Of a stretch of 64,000 bases of DNA, positions 24,248 through 33,628 are shown piece by piece. The DNA comes from Streptomyces filipinensis. GTDB lineage: Bacteria; Actinomycetota; Actinomycetes; Streptomycetales; Streptomycetaceae. Below the pieces are notes generated by a model, which did no database searches, was not told where the DNA came from, and saw only the letters and a program-made list of their open reading frames with translations. Within the stretch, counting starts at the first letter, position 1, and every line of letters begins with the position of its first letter. The stretch is from positions 1 through 64,000 of the forward strand of contig NZ_BMTD01000030.1 of NCBI RefSeq assembly GCF_014649495.1, read 5' to 3'. A program made the position numbers and the translations under genes.

Positions 24248-25831
24248 TCATACGGTGAAGTGGTCGGGGTCGGCGGCGTTCCAGTCGGCCGCCCAAGAGG
24301 CCGGCGGCTCGGCGAGCAACTGCCCGGGCCGGAGCCACTCGTACAGCTCCTCGTAGGAGCGCTCGGTGAAGGGGTCGACGCGCCGGCGGAGCATGTGCGG
24401 ACGCAGCTGCGCGGGGTCGGTGACGCCCATGGACGCCATGATCTGCAACGCGCTGGCCACGGTCGCTTCCTGGAAGCGCTGGACGCGCGCGGTCTTGTCG
24501 GGGACGTGGAGGGCGCGGGCGCGGCGGGGGTCCTGGGTGGTGACGCCGGTGGGGCAGGTGTTCGTGTGGCACCGCTGCGCCTGGATGCAGCCGACGGCGA
24601 ACATCATCGCCCGCGCGGCGTTGCCGTAGTCGGCACCCTGCACCATGCGTTTGACCAGGTCGGTGCCAGTGGCGATCTTGCCGCTCGCGCCGATCCTGAT
24701 CCGGTCGCGCAGGCCGGTGCCCACGAGGGCGTTGTGCACGGTGAGCAGCCCCTCGGTGAGCGGGGTACCCACGTGGTCCGCGAACTCCAGCGGCGCCGCA
24801 CCGGTCCCGCCTTCGGCGCCGTCCACCACGATGAAGTCGGGCGCCGTGCCCTCCTCCAGCATGGCCTTGCACACGGCCAGGAACTGCCGGCGCGAGCCCA
24901 CGCACAGCTTGAGGCCGGCGGGCTTGCCGCCGGACAGCTCGCGCATGCGGGCGATGAAGCGGACGAGTTCCCGCGGGGTGGAGAAGACCCGGTGGTACGG
25001 CGGCGAGACGACGGTCCGCCCCTCGGGCACGTCGCGGACCCGGGCGATCTCGGCGTTCACCTTGGCTCCCGGCAGGACACCTCCGATGCCGGGCTTTGCG
25101 CCCTGCGACAGCTTCAGGGACACGCACTTGACGTGATCGTGTGCGGCCTTGTCGGAGAACTCGGCGGAGTCGAAGTCGCCGTCGGGCGTGCGGCAGCCGA
25201 AGTACCCGGTGCCGATCTCCCAGACGAGGTCACCCCCCGGGCGGAGGTGATACTCGGACAGTCCGCCCTCACCGGTGTCCTGGGCGAACCCCCCTGCCGC
25301 CGCGCCCCCGTTGAGGGCGAGGACGGCGTTGGCGGAGAGCGATCCGAAGCTCATCGCGGAGACGTTGAGCAGTGCCATGTCGTAGGGCCGGCCGCAGTCC
25401 GGACCGCCGATCCGCACGCGCGGCGCTTCCTTCGGCACCGGTCGCGGCGCCATCGAGGGGACCAGGAACTCGTAACCGGGCTGGTACACGTCCCTTTCGG
25501 TGCCGTAGGGCTCCTCCGCGTCCGTGCCCTTGGCACGCTCGTAGACGATGCTGCGCACGTCCCGGTCGAAGGGACGTCCGTCGTAGTTCCGCTCGATGAA
25601 GTACTGCTGCAACTCCGGGCGTATGCGCTCCATGAGGTAGCGGGCATGGCCGAGCACCGGATAGTTGCGCAGCACCGAATGCCGGCGTTGCAGCAGATCC
25701 CACGCGCCCAGCAGAGCCGGCAGCGTCACCGGTACGGCGACGAGCAACCACCATGGGGAGATCCAGGCCGCCGCCAGGGACGCCAGTGCACCTGCGACAA
25801 GAGTCAGGACGACGATTGCGATACGTGTCAC
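24248..25831 (-). CDS. FMN-binding glutamate synthase family protein, membrane-anchored (527 aa)
   Basis: An N-terminal hydrophobic hairpin (about residues 3-45: IAIVVLTLVAGALASLAAAW, PWWLLVAVPVTLPALL) precedes a glutamate-synthase alpha-type TIM barrel. FMN contacts are seen at SAMSFGSLS and DGAEGGTGAAP, and the cysteines of CIQAQRCHTNTCP match the [3Fe-4S] site. There is no amidotransferase domain, so glutamine-dependent glutamate synthesis is unlikely. Its true reaction is not known. GTG at 25831 gives the usual family length. Its stop overlaps the start region of the PoxB-like gene, suggesting a joint redox role at the membrane. Confidence 0.88.
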   Translation of the reverse strand: MTRIAIVVLTLVAGALASLAAAWISPWWLLVAVPVTLPALLGAWDLLQRRHSVLRNYPVLGHARYLMERIRPELQQYFIERNYDGRPFDRDVRSIVYERAKGTDAEEPYGTERDVYQPGYEFLVPSMAPRPVPKEAPRVRIGGPDCGRPYDMALLNVSAMSFGSLSANAVLALNGGAAAGGFAQDTGEGGLSEYHLRPGGDLVWEIGTGYFGCRTPDGDFDSAEFSDKAAHDHVKCVSLKLSQGAKPGIGGVLPGAKVNAEIARVRDVPEGRTVVSPPYHRVFSTPRELVRFIARMRELSGGKPAGLKLCVGSRRQFLAVCKAMLEEGTAPDFIVVDGAEGGTGAAPLEFADHVGTPLTEGLLTVHNALVGTGLRDRIRIGASGKIATGTDLVKRMVQGADYGNAARAMMFAVGCIQAQRCHTNTCPTGVTTQDPRRARALHVPDKTARVQRFQEATVASALQIMASMGVTDPAQLRPHMLRRRVDPFTERSYEELYEWLRPGQLLAEPPASWAADWNAADPDHFTV

Positions 25832-26597
25832 CCCTTGCTCATTGCCGGGCGATCGCTCTCCAGTCCTGGGAGACGTGCTCAGCTCGACCGGCGTCGGCGC
25901 GGGAGGCGTCCACCGGTGAGAGCGGCTCACGTCGCCGCCGACTTCGACGTCCTGTATGGGCGTTCGACTCCGCCTTCAAAGGATGACGACGCCTCTCAGC
26001 TCGCTCTCCGGCTGCTGGGCGGGTGCGTCGCCAACCTGGTCCGCTGCAGCGACGAGGCGGCCCCTTCGGCCCCTGCCCGATCTGGTGCGCTGGGCCAGAT
26101 CGCCGGAACGGGCAGACGCGGGCTGGTCGAGGCAGCCTCGCCCGCCGGCACCGGCGCGAAGGCCGGGTCGGTGTGGAGCAGGCTCGGGCCGCCCGAAGTC
26201 CGCCGGCCCGACAGCGGCGGGCTCGACGGCGTGCAGCCCGGCCGCACGTCCGTCAGGCCGTGGGCGCGGTCGGCGGCCGCCTGGTCGGGCCAGGCGACCG
26301 GTGCGGCTTCCGACGCCGTCGGTTCGGACAACCGACCTGCCTGGTGAAAGCCCGCACGTACCCGGTCAGTGGGCCTCGGCTCGACACCTCGCCCAGGTGG
26401 CCGCTCTCCGCCTCTTCGCCGGCCTGGACCCACGCGCCTGCCCACGGCCCCCGGTTCGACGGTGCGGGAGCTCGACGGCGGACACGCTGCCGGTGCGGAC
26501 GTACTCGACGGCCTTCTCGGCACCCGGGTCATTCCGACGGACGCGCCTCCCTCCCGCGTAAAGCAGACGACAGCAGCCCACAGGGAGGGATCGCGAC
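25832..26597. other. Divergent intergenic region, 0.77 kb, nothing supported
   Basis: Separates the glutamate-synthase-family gene from the mce-locus genes. Frames are open on both strands but are Arg/Pro/Ser-rich shadows without a ribosome site or family match. It likely contains both promoters. No operator or RNA was recognised. Confidence 0.4.
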
Positions 26598-27653
26598 ATG
26601 GCAGGGCACATGGTCAGGGGCGTCAAAGGCACGGTGATCGCGACGGCGGCGATGGCGGCGCTGACCGCGTCACAGGCGTCGGGTGCGGCCCCGGTACGGG
26701 CCGCCGTACCGGTGCAGCGGCCCGGCGGACACGGGCCGAGCGTGTCCGGCGACACCCCGTACCGCACGGAGCTTCCTCCGCCGGCGCGGGTCCGGACGGG
26801 GAAGAAGACTTCGGTGGACGGCGCCGCGCTGCCCGCGACCGTCTTCGCCGCGTACCAGCACGCCGAGGCGGAGCTCGCGCGCACCGCGCCCGGCTGCCGG
26901 CTCAGGTGGCAGCTGCTGGCCGCGATCGGCCAGGTGGAGTCGGGGCAGGCCCAGGGCGGCCGGGTGACCGCGGCCGGCACGACCGTGACGCCGATTCTGG
27001 GTCCGCGCCTGGACGGCGGCGCCTTCGCCGTCGTACGGGACTCGGACGGTGGCGCGTACGACGAAGACGTGGTGTACGACCGGGCGGTCGGGCCGATGCA
27101 GTTCATTCCGTCGACCTGGGCCGGCTGGGGCGTGGACGGGAACGGCGACGGGCGGGCCGACCCGGACAACGTGTTCGACGCGGCGCTCGCCGCCGGACGC
27201 TATCTGTGCGCGGCCGGAAGGGACCTGTCCGAGCCCGCCGGCCTGGACGCGGCGATCCTCGGCTACAACCACTCGGCGGCGTATCTGCGCACGGTCAGGG
27301 CCTGGTACGCGTACTTCCTGGAAGGTCACCGGGTGGTTCCTGACGACTCCGCCACGACGTCGGTACAGCCCTCACGTCAGCCCGGCCCTTCGCGGGCGAA
27401 GTCCACACCGAAGCCGGAACCGTCACCTCGCCCGAGGGCCACACCGTCGCTGAAACCGTCGGCCCCTGCTTCGCCGACGCCCTCCAACTCCCGTCCGGCG
27501 GGCGGGAAGACGACGGAACCCCTGGTTCCCGTGCCCGACCCGTCGGTCGGTCTGCCCACCGACGACCCGCTCCCGAGCAGCGCCCCGCTGACCAGTGACA
27601 ACGGGAAGTCGATGGCCTTCGCCCCCTCCACAACGGCGGCTACCGGGGGGTAA
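26598..27653 (+). CDS. Secreted lytic transglycosylase-like protein (351 aa)
   Basis: ATG at 26598 follows AGGGAGGG. A signal peptide (GTVIATAAMAALTASQASGA, cut near residue 30) precedes a goose-lysozyme/MltB-like catalytic domain (about 80-240). The likely catalytic Glu is in AAIGQVESGQAQ, followed by the substrate-groove motifs AVGPMQFIPSTWAGWGVDGN and ILGYNHSAAYL. The C-terminal third is a Pro/Ser/Thr-rich linker (about 255-351), probably spanning the wall. It cleaves peptidoglycan between MurNAc and GlcNAc. It is the first gene of the plus-strand block before the mce locus and may open the wall for the transport complex. Confidence 0.85.
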   Translation: MAGHMVRGVKGTVIATAAMAALTASQASGAAPVRAAVPVQRPGGHGPSVSGDTPYRTELPPPARVRTGKKTSVDGAALPATVFAAYQHAEAELARTAPGCRLRWQLLAAIGQVESGQAQGGRVTAAGTTVTPILGPRLDGGAFAVVRDSDGGAYDEDVVYDRAVGPMQFIPSTWAGWGVDGNGDGRADPDNVFDAALAAGRYLCAAGRDLSEPAGLDAAILGYNHSAAYLRTVRAWYAYFLEGHRVVPDDSATTSVQPSRQPGPSRAKSTPKPEPSPRPRATPSLKPSAPASPTPSNSRPAGGKTTEPLVPVPDPSVGLPTDDPLPSSAPLTSDNGKSMAFAPSTTAATGG

Positions 27654-27707
27654 TGTCGCCGCACGCCGGACGGGACGAGACCGGCGGGTGAGCGCAAAGG
27701 GGCCCTC

Positions 27708-28736
27708 ATGGCGACGGACATGCCTGCGGAGACACGAGCCGCCGACGACCGTTGGCAGCGGATGTGGAGCCACCGTGAGCAGCTGCTCAAGGTGGCCCGG
27801 CGCAGGTCGATGAGCCGGGAGGACGCCGAGGACGCGGTGCACGAGGCGATGCTGCGCGCGGCGGAGCGGCCGGACCTGGACGACGAGCGGCTCGCCGCCT
27901 GGCTGACGACGGTGACCATGCGGCTGTGCGTGGACCGCCATCGGCAGGTCAACCGCGAGGCCGAGGTCCGCACCAGCCCGACGCTGGTCGCTCCCGGACC
28001 GGTGCCGATCGAGGAGGCCGTGTGTGACCGGGCCGAGGCCAGGTGGCTGGCCAGGCGCAGCGGGGAGCTGCCCGCGCGCCAGGCGGAGGCGCTGCGGCTG
28101 AAGTCCGAGGACCTTGATGTGAGCCAGGTCGCCGTCCGGATGGGGCTGAGCTACCGGACCGTCGAATCCCTCCTTGCCCGTGCCCGGCGCACACTGCGCG
28201 CCTCGCTCGCCGGGACGCTCGGGTTCGCGCTGTTCATGATCGGGCGGGGGCGGCTGCGGGCGGGCGGCAAGGCGCAGGCCGTGGCGGCCACGTCGGCGGC
28301 GGCGACCCTTGCGGTGGCGGGGTTCGTGCTGCCGTACGCCCTCCACGGGGGCCGACCGGACACGTCGCCCCGGTCCGCCGCGTCCCCCGTGTCGGACGCC
28401 ACCACCAAGACCGCGGGACCCGACGGCGCCGACCGGACGCCCGCCCCGAGCACCCGCGAGTTGCCGGCCGCCTCGCCGACTCCCAGCGCGACGCCGTCGA
28501 CCGGCACCCACGGCCGGTCGCTGCTGCCGCTGTCGGTGCCGTCCCTGCCGACGGCCTCACTGTCACCTGCGCCGGCCGTTCCCGAGGTCCCGAGCGTGCC
28601 GAAGCTGCCGAGCGTGCCCGGCCTCCCCGGCCCGCGGGACGCGTCCACGGCGCCGGCAACGCTGAGGGCCGTCCCGGAGGCCTCCGCCACGCCGTCCGTC
28701 CCGGTGGCCGTACCGACGCCGACGGCCCTGCCGTAG
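27708..28736 (+). CDS. Sigma-70 family (ECF-like) sigma factor with membrane helix and Pro-rich tail (342 aa)
   Basis: ATG at 27708. Region 2 (about residues 20-85) contains REDAEDAVHEAMLRAAE and TTVTMRLCVDRHRQ. Region 4 (about 115-165) carries the helix-turn-helix LDVSQVAVRMGLSYRTVESLL. The chain then continues with hydrophobic segments at about 166-178 and 191-212 (AVAATSAAATLAVAGFVLPYAL) and an exposed Pro/Ser/Thr-rich tail of about 130 residues. A sigma factor fused to its own membrane anchor suggests control by tethering or proteolysis. No separate anti-sigma gene is nearby. It precedes the mce ATPase by 95 bases. Confidence 0.85.
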   Translation: MATDMPAETRAADDRWQRMWSHREQLLKVARRRSMSREDAEDAVHEAMLRAAERPDLDDERLAAWLTTVTMRLCVDRHRQVNREAEVRTSPTLVAPGPVPIEEAVCDRAEARWLARRSGELPARQAEALRLKSEDLDVSQVAVRMGLSYRTVESLLARARRTLRASLAGTLGFALFMIGRGRLRAGGKAQAVAATSAAATLAVAGFVLPYALHGGRPDTSPRSAASPVSDATTKTAGPDGADRTPAPSTRELPAASPTPSATPSTGTHGRSLLPLSVPSLPTASLSPAPAVPEVPSVPKLPSVPGLPGPRDASTAPATLRAVPEASATPSVPVAVPTPTALP

Positions 28737-28831
28737 GCCGTCGAAAAAATCTTCCTCTCCCGCGACGGACCCCCCGCCTCTCCCCGTAGAGCAGATGTCG
28801 GAGCTGCTCCACGGGCCGAAAGGTGGACCGG

Positions 28832-29779
28832 ATGGGTGTCGAGATCTGTGTGGAAGGGCTGACCAAGTCCTTCGGTCACCAGGTCATCTGGCAGGACGTC
28901 TCGCTGACGCTGCCCGCCGGGGAGGTCTCGGTCATGCTCGGCCCCTCGGGCACGGGCAAGTCCGTCTTCCTCAAGACGCTCGTGGGACTGCTGAAGCCGG
29001 ACTGCGGCTCGGTGAAGATCGCGGGGCGTGACATCACCAGGCTCCGTGAGCACGAGCTGTACGAGGTGCGGAAGCTCTTCGGCGTGCTGTTCCAGGACGG
29101 CGCCCTGTTCGGCTCGATGAACCTGTACGACAACATCGCCTTCCCGCTGCGCGAGCACACCCGCAAGTCCGAGAGCGAGATCCGGCGCATCGTGCTGGAG
29201 AAGATGGACATGGTCGGGTTGATCGGCTCGGAGGGGAAGCTGCCCGGCGAGATCTCCGGCGGGATGCGGAAGCGGGCCGGTCTCGCCCGCGCCCTCGTCC
29301 TCGACCCCGAGATCATCCTCTTCGACGAACCCGACTCGGGTCTCGACCCGGTACGCGTCGCCTATCTCAACCAGCTCATCGTCGACCTCAACGCCCAGAT
29401 CGACGCGACCTTCCTGATCGTCACGCACGACATCGCCTCGGCTCGCCAGGTCCCGGACAACATCGGGCTGCTGTTCCGGCGCGAGCTGGTCATGTTCGGG
29501 CCGCGTGAGGAGTTGCTGACCAGCGACGAGCCGGTCGTCCGGCAGTTCCTGAACGGCCGGATGCAGGGCCCGATCGGCATGGCGGAGGAGAAGGACGCCA
29601 CGCAGGTCGAGCAGGAGCTGGCCGCGCTGGGCGATGGCGACACGACACAGACCCCAGGCAGCCGGGCGCTGACTCCCCGCCTGCTGCCGGGACCGGGCAT
29701 CACCCGACCGCCCCGGTGGGAGGCGATCGCCCGGCACGAGGCCGAGCTGCGTCACCGGAAGGCGGTGGCGGACGCGTGA
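28832..29779 (+). CDS. Mce transport ATPase (MceG/Mkl/MlaF-like; 315 aa)
   Basis: An ABC ATPase that powers Mce lipid import. The Walker A is GPSGTGKS (about residues 37-44), Q-loop FQDGALFGS, signature ISGGMRKRAGLARAL, Walker B IILFDEPDSGLDP and switch His in VTHD. MxKR in the signature and the extended C-terminus (about 240-315) are typical of actinobacterial MceG. ATG at 28832 was chosen because AAGGTGG stands just before it; a GTG 9 bases earlier lacks a site. Unlike mycobacteria, where mceG is unlinked, here it heads the operon. Its stop overlaps the yrbE start (GTGA). Confidence 0.93.
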   Translation: MGVEICVEGLTKSFGHQVIWQDVSLTLPAGEVSVMLGPSGTGKSVFLKTLVGLLKPDCGSVKIAGRDITRLREHELYEVRKLFGVLFQDGALFGSMNLYDNIAFPLREHTRKSESEIRRIVLEKMDMVGLIGSEGKLPGEISGGMRKRAGLARALVLDPEIILFDEPDSGLDPVRVAYLNQLIVDLNAQIDATFLIVTHDIASARQVPDNIGLLFRRELVMFGPREELLTSDEPVVRQFLNGRMQGPIGMAEEKDATQVEQELAALGDGDTTQTPGSRALTPRLLPGPGITRPPRWEAIARHEAELRHRKAVADA

Positions 29780-30546
29780 GACTGTCACCGGCCGGAGCGC
29801 TGCGCCACTCGGGGAACCTGTTCGCGATGGCGCTGGACGTCGTCCGGACCATGCCCCGAAGGCCGTTCCAGGCGAGGGAGTTCATCCAGCAGGCCTGGTT
29901 CGTCGCGAGCGTCACCATTCTTCCCACAGCCCTCGTGTCCATCCCCTTCGGCGCGGTGATCGCGCTGCAGATCGGCAGCCTGACCCGGCAGCTCGGCGCC
30001 CAGTCCTTCTCCGGGGCCGCCTCGGTGCTGGCGGTGCTGCGCGAGGCGTCGCCGATCGTCACCGCGCTGCTGATCGCGGGCGCGGGCGGCACGGCGATCT
30101 GCGCGGATCTCGGGGCGCGGAAGATCCGCGAGGAGATCGACGCGATGCAGGTGCTGGGCATCGACCCGATCCACCGGCTGGTCGTGCCACGCGTGCTGGC
30201 GTCGATGGTGGTGGCGGTGCTGCTCAACGGCCTGGTGTCGGTGGTCGGCGTGGCCGGCGGCTACTTCTTCAACGTCGTCCTGCAGCACGGCACGCCCGGC
30301 GCCTACCTGGCGTCCTTCACCACCCTGGCCCAGCTCCCCGACCTGTGGGCGGCGGAGATCAAGGCGCTGGTGTTCGGGGCGATCGCGGCCGTCGTCGCCT
30401 CGTACAAGGGACTCACGGCGAAGGGCGGTCCCAAGGGTGTGGGCGATGCCGTGAACCAGTCGGTGGTGATCACCTTCATGTTGCTGTTCGTGACGAACTT
30501 CGTGATGACCGCGGTGTACTTCCAGGTCGTCCCGCAGAGGGGCTGA
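29776..30546 (+). CDS. yrbEA: YrbE/MlaE-type Mce permease A (256 aa)
   Basis: An integral membrane permease of the MlaE fold with about five or six helices. The family hallmark is seen in TALLIAGAGGTAICADLGARKIREEIDAM (EEIDAM contacts the ATPase), then LGIDPIHRLVVPRVLA. GTG at 29776 overlaps the ATPase stop by 4 bases. It pairs with the next gene to form the membrane channel of the lipid transporter. Confidence 0.92.
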   Translation: MRLSPAGALRHSGNLFAMALDVVRTMPRRPFQAREFIQQAWFVASVTILPTALVSIPFGAVIALQIGSLTRQLGAQSFSGAASVLAVLREASPIVTALLIAGAGGTAICADLGARKIREEIDAMQVLGIDPIHRLVVPRVLASMVVAVLLNGLVSVVGVAGGYFFNVVLQHGTPGAYLASFTTLAQLPDLWAAEIKALVFGAIAAVVASYKGLTAKGGPKGVGDAVNQSVVITFMLLFVTNFVMTAVYFQVVPQRG

Positions 30547-30549
30547 GGC

Positions 30550-31353
30550 ATGGCAGTGTTGAAGAGTCTGGAGGAGCTGGGCAGCCAGCTGTCCTTCTAC
30601 GGGCGCTCGCTCGCATGGACGGGCCGCACTCTGCGCCGCTACAAGAAGGAGATCCTGCGGCTGCTCGCCGAGGTGAGTTTCGGGCGCGGTGCCCTCGCCG
30701 TCGTGGGCGGCACGGTCGGCGTGATCGCCTTCCTGTCGTTCTTCACCGGCACGGAGGTGGGTCTGCAGGGGTACGCCGCGCTGAACCAACTCGGCACGTC
30801 CAACTTCGTGGCCTTCCTGTCGGCCTACTTCAACACCCGGGAGATCGCCCCGCTGGTGGCCGGGCTGGCGCTGTCCGCGACGGTCGGCGCGGGGTTCACC
30901 GCGCAGCTCGGCGCGATGCGGATCAGCGAGGAGACCGACGCCCTCGAAGTGATGGGCGTGCCCTCGCTGCCGTTCCTGGTGACCACCCGGATGATCGCCG
31001 GTTTCGTCGCCGTGATCCCGCTGTACGTGATCGGACTGCTGTCCTCGTACTTCGCCGCCCGCACCATCACCACCGGCTACTACGGGCAGTCCGCGGGCAC
31101 CTACGACCACTACTTCCAGCAGTACCTGCCGCCGGTCGACGTGCTGTGGTCCTTCGGGAAGGTGCTGGTCTTCGCCGTCCTGATCATCCTGGTGCACTGC
31201 TTCTACGGCTACTACGCGAGCGGCGGCCCGGCGGGCGTCGGCGTCGCGGTGGGCCGCGCCGTGCGGACGTCGATCGTGGCGATCAACGTCCTTGACTTCT
31301 TCCTGTCGCTCGCGATCTGGGGCGCCAGCACGACCGTGAGGATCGCGGGGTGA
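30550..31353 (+). CDS. yrbEB: YrbE/MlaE-type Mce permease B (267 aa)
   Basis: Second MlaE-fold permease. ATG at 30550 comes 3 bases after the yrbEA stop, with GAGGGG upstream. The ATPase-coupling segment is LGAMRISEETDALEVMGV, and several hydrophobic helices (VIAFLSFFTGTEVGLQG, MIAGFVAVIPLYVIGLLSSY) flank it. The EETDAL variant against EEIDAM in the partner is the normal A/B asymmetry of Mce systems. Its stop overlaps the first MCE gene. Confidence 0.92.
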   Translation: MAVLKSLEELGSQLSFYGRSLAWTGRTLRRYKKEILRLLAEVSFGRGALAVVGGTVGVIAFLSFFTGTEVGLQGYAALNQLGTSNFVAFLSAYFNTREIAPLVAGLALSATVGAGFTAQLGAMRISEETDALEVMGVPSLPFLVTTRMIAGFVAVIPLYVIGLLSSYFAARTITTGYYGQSAGTYDHYFQQYLPPVDVLWSFGKVLVFAVLIILVHCFYGYYASGGPAGVGVAVGRAVRTSIVAINVLDFFLSLAIWGASTTVRIAG

Positions 31354-32594
31354 ACCGTATGAGGGTGCTGAGACTGCGGTTGTACGGCGTGGTGTTCATC
31401 GCCGTACTCGCACTGCTGCTGTCGCTGTCGGTCGCCGTGTACCAGCAGGTGTTCACCCCGGCCGTACGGATCGAGCTGGAGGCCGACAGCCTGGGCAACC
31501 AGCTCGACCCGCGGGCCGACGTCAAGCTGCGCGGGCTGCTGGTCGGCGAGGTGCGCGAGGTGCACGCCGACGGGACGAAGGCGACGCTCGACATCGCGCT
31601 CAAGCCGGAGTACGTCCCCGACATCCCCTCCGACGTACGGGCGCGCCTGCTTCCCAAGACGCTGTTCGGCGAGAAGTACGTCGACCTGGTCGCGCCCGCA
31701 CACTCAGTGGCCCGCCCGATCCGGCCCGGTGATGTCATCACCCAGGACCGCACCCGCGTCGGCATCGAGCTCCAGCAGCTGATGAACGACCTGCTGCCGC
31801 TGCTGCGGACCGTCCAGCCCGGCAAGCTCGACGCCACACTCTCCGCCTTCGCCACCGCCCTCGAAGGGCGCGGCGACCGGATCGGCGACAACCTCACACG
31901 CGTGGGGACCTATCTGCACCGCCTCGATCCTCATCTGCCGTCCATGACCGAGGACTTCGCCCGCCTGGCCGATGTCGCCGAGGTGTACGGCGACGCGGCG
32001 CCGGACCTGATGGACATCCTGCGCAACACGATCACCACCAGCCGCACCGTGGTCGAGCAGCGGGACCGCATCGCGTCCGCGCTCACCACGACGGCCGGCA
32101 TGGCGGCCACCGCGGGCGACTTCCTCCACGCGAACGGCGACCGGCTGATCGCTCTTGGCCGGGTCTCCCGCCCGACGCTGGAGCTCTTCGCCCGCTACTC
32201 GCCCGAGTACCCCTGCCTGCTTGCCGGCCTGGTCCACGAGGAGCAGGCCTCCGAGCAGGCGTTCCGGGGCGGCACGATGCACATCACGCTCGAGGTGGTG
32301 CGCCAGCGGGGGGCGTACCAGCCCGGTGAGGAGCCCCGGTACGCCGACCGGTCGGGGCCCAACTGCCGCAATCTGCCGCATCCTTCCGTACCGGCGCCGG
32401 GGGTTCACCTCAACGACGGTTCGAAGACGGGGAGTTCGTCCCCTCCGCCCGGCGTCTCCGCCACCCGGGCCGAGCAGCACGCCGTCGGCTCGCTCGTGTC
32501 CCCCGTGCTGGGCGTGCCCGACGACGAGGTGCCGCCGGTCGCGACGCTGCTGTTCGGACCGATGGCGCGCGGGACGGCGGTGAGCGTCGCATGA
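31350..32594 (+). CDS. mceA: MCE family protein A (414 aa)
   Basis: An N-terminal membrane anchor (about residues 9-30, LYGVVFIAVLALLLSLSVAVY) is followed by the MCE domain (about 37-115), with ADVKLRGLLVGEVREVHADG and LPKTLFGEKYVDLVAP. A long helical barrel-forming region and a C-terminal Pro-rich tail complete it. It should hexamerise with the other five MCE proteins to form the lipid conduit outside the membrane. GTG at 31350 overlaps the permease stop; an ATG four codons later is possible. Confidence 0.92.
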   Translation: MNRMRVLRLRLYGVVFIAVLALLLSLSVAVYQQVFTPAVRIELEADSLGNQLDPRADVKLRGLLVGEVREVHADGTKATLDIALKPEYVPDIPSDVRARLLPKTLFGEKYVDLVAPAHSVARPIRPGDVITQDRTRVGIELQQLMNDLLPLLRTVQPGKLDATLSAFATALEGRGDRIGDNLTRVGTYLHRLDPHLPSMTEDFARLADVAEVYGDAAPDLMDILRNTITTSRTVVEQRDRIASALTTTAGMAATAGDFLHANGDRLIALGRVSRPTLELFARYSPEYPCLLAGLVHEEQASEQAFRGGTMHITLEVVRQRGAYQPGEEPRYADRSGPNCRNLPHPSVPAPGVHLNDGSKTGSSSPPPGVSATRAEQHAVGSLVSPVLGVPDDEVPPVATLLFGPMARGTAVSVA

Positions 32595-33628
32595 GGAGCA
32601 CAGGCGCCCGGCAGACCACCGCCCCGCTGATCAAGTTCAGCCTCTTCGCGCTGGTGACGATCCTGGCGACGGCGTTGCTCGCCGCCACCATCGTCAACCT
32701 CTCCTTCACCCCTGGGCACACGTACCGTGCCGTCTTCAGCGACGTCACCGGCCTGGAGAAGGGCGACGACATCCGGGTCGCCGGGGTACGAGTGGGTGAG
32801 GTCGAGGACATCCGGATCAAGGACCGGACACTGGCGGAGGTCACCTTCACCGCCGGCGCGGACCGGCCGCTCCTCATCAGCACCCACGCGGTCATCCGCT
32901 ACCGGAACCTGGTCGGGCAGCGGTACGTCGCCCTGACCGAGGGTGCGGGCGACGGCACCCGGCTGAAGCCCGGCGCCACCATCCCGCTGTCGCGCACGCA
33001 GCCCGCGCTGGACCTCAACGCGCTGCTGAACGGCTTCAAACCGCTGTTCGCCGCGCTCAGCCCGCAGGACGTCAACCAGCTCGCCACCGAGATCGTCAAG
33101 ACGCTGCAGGGCGAGGGCGGCACGGTCAACAGCCTTCTGCTGCACACCGCTTCGCTCACCACGACGCTGGCCGACCGCGACAAGCTGATCGGCTCGGTGA
33201 TCGACCACCTGAACACCGTGCTGGCGACGCTGGACAAGCGCGGCACCCGCTTCTCCGGGCTGCTCAAGCAGCTGCGGCGGGTGATCTCCGGTCTGTCCGC
33301 CGACCGCAAGCCCATCGGGGAGTCACTGGTGGGCATCGGCGACCTGACGGAGGCCACCTCGGGGCTGCTGAAGGACGCGCGGCCACCGCTGAAGGACGAC
33401 ATCGCCGGGCTGGCCGGGCTCACCGGAACACTCAACGACAACGACAAGACGGTGGAGGGCGTGCTGAAGCGGCTGCCCGACAAGCTGAACGCACTGACGG
33501 GGGCCGCGTCCTACGGCTCCTGGTTCAACTTCTACCTCTGCGACTTCGACGGCCGGATCGTGCTCCCCAAGACGAAGCAGGTACTCGCTCCCGACCTGCA
33601 TGTGGCGAGGGCGAGGTGCGGATCGTGA
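32591..33628 (+). CDS. mceB: MCE family protein B (345 aa)
   Basis: ATG at 32591 overlaps the previous stop (ATGA). The anchor helix is about residues 13-35 (FSLFALVTILATALLAATIV). The MCE domain (about 40-120) reads GDDIRVAGVRVGEVEDIRI and RNLVGQRYVALTEG. A helical needle region with regular leucines follows. The end (YGSWFNFYLCDFDGRIVLP) carries the W-F-x-Y-x-C motif shared by mycobacterial Mce C-termini. Confidence 0.92.
   Translation: MRSTGARQTTAPLIKFSLFALVTILATALLAATIVNLSFTPGHTYRAVFSDVTGLEKGDDIRVAGVRVGEVEDIRIKDRTLAEVTFTAGADRPLLISTHAVIRYRNLVGQRYVALTEGAGDGTRLKPGATIPLSRTQPALDLNALLNGFKPLFAALSPQDVNQLATEIVKTLQGEGGTVNSLLLHTASLTTTLADRDKLIGSVIDHLNTVLATLDKRGTRFSGLLKQLRRVISGLSADRKPIGESLVGIGDLTEATSGLLKDARPPLKDDIAGLAGLTGTLNDNDKTVEGVLKRLPDKLNALTGAASYGSWFNFYLCDFDGRIVLPKTKQVLAPDLHVARARCGS

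Noticed and set aside
25956..26561. 201-codon frame before the transglycosylase gene
   Set aside because: Very Arg/Pro-rich with other frames equally open on both strands; no family and no ribosome site.
29785..31197. His/Arg/Asp-rich minus-strand frame of 470 codons
   Set aside because: Antisense shadow of the yrbE permease genes.
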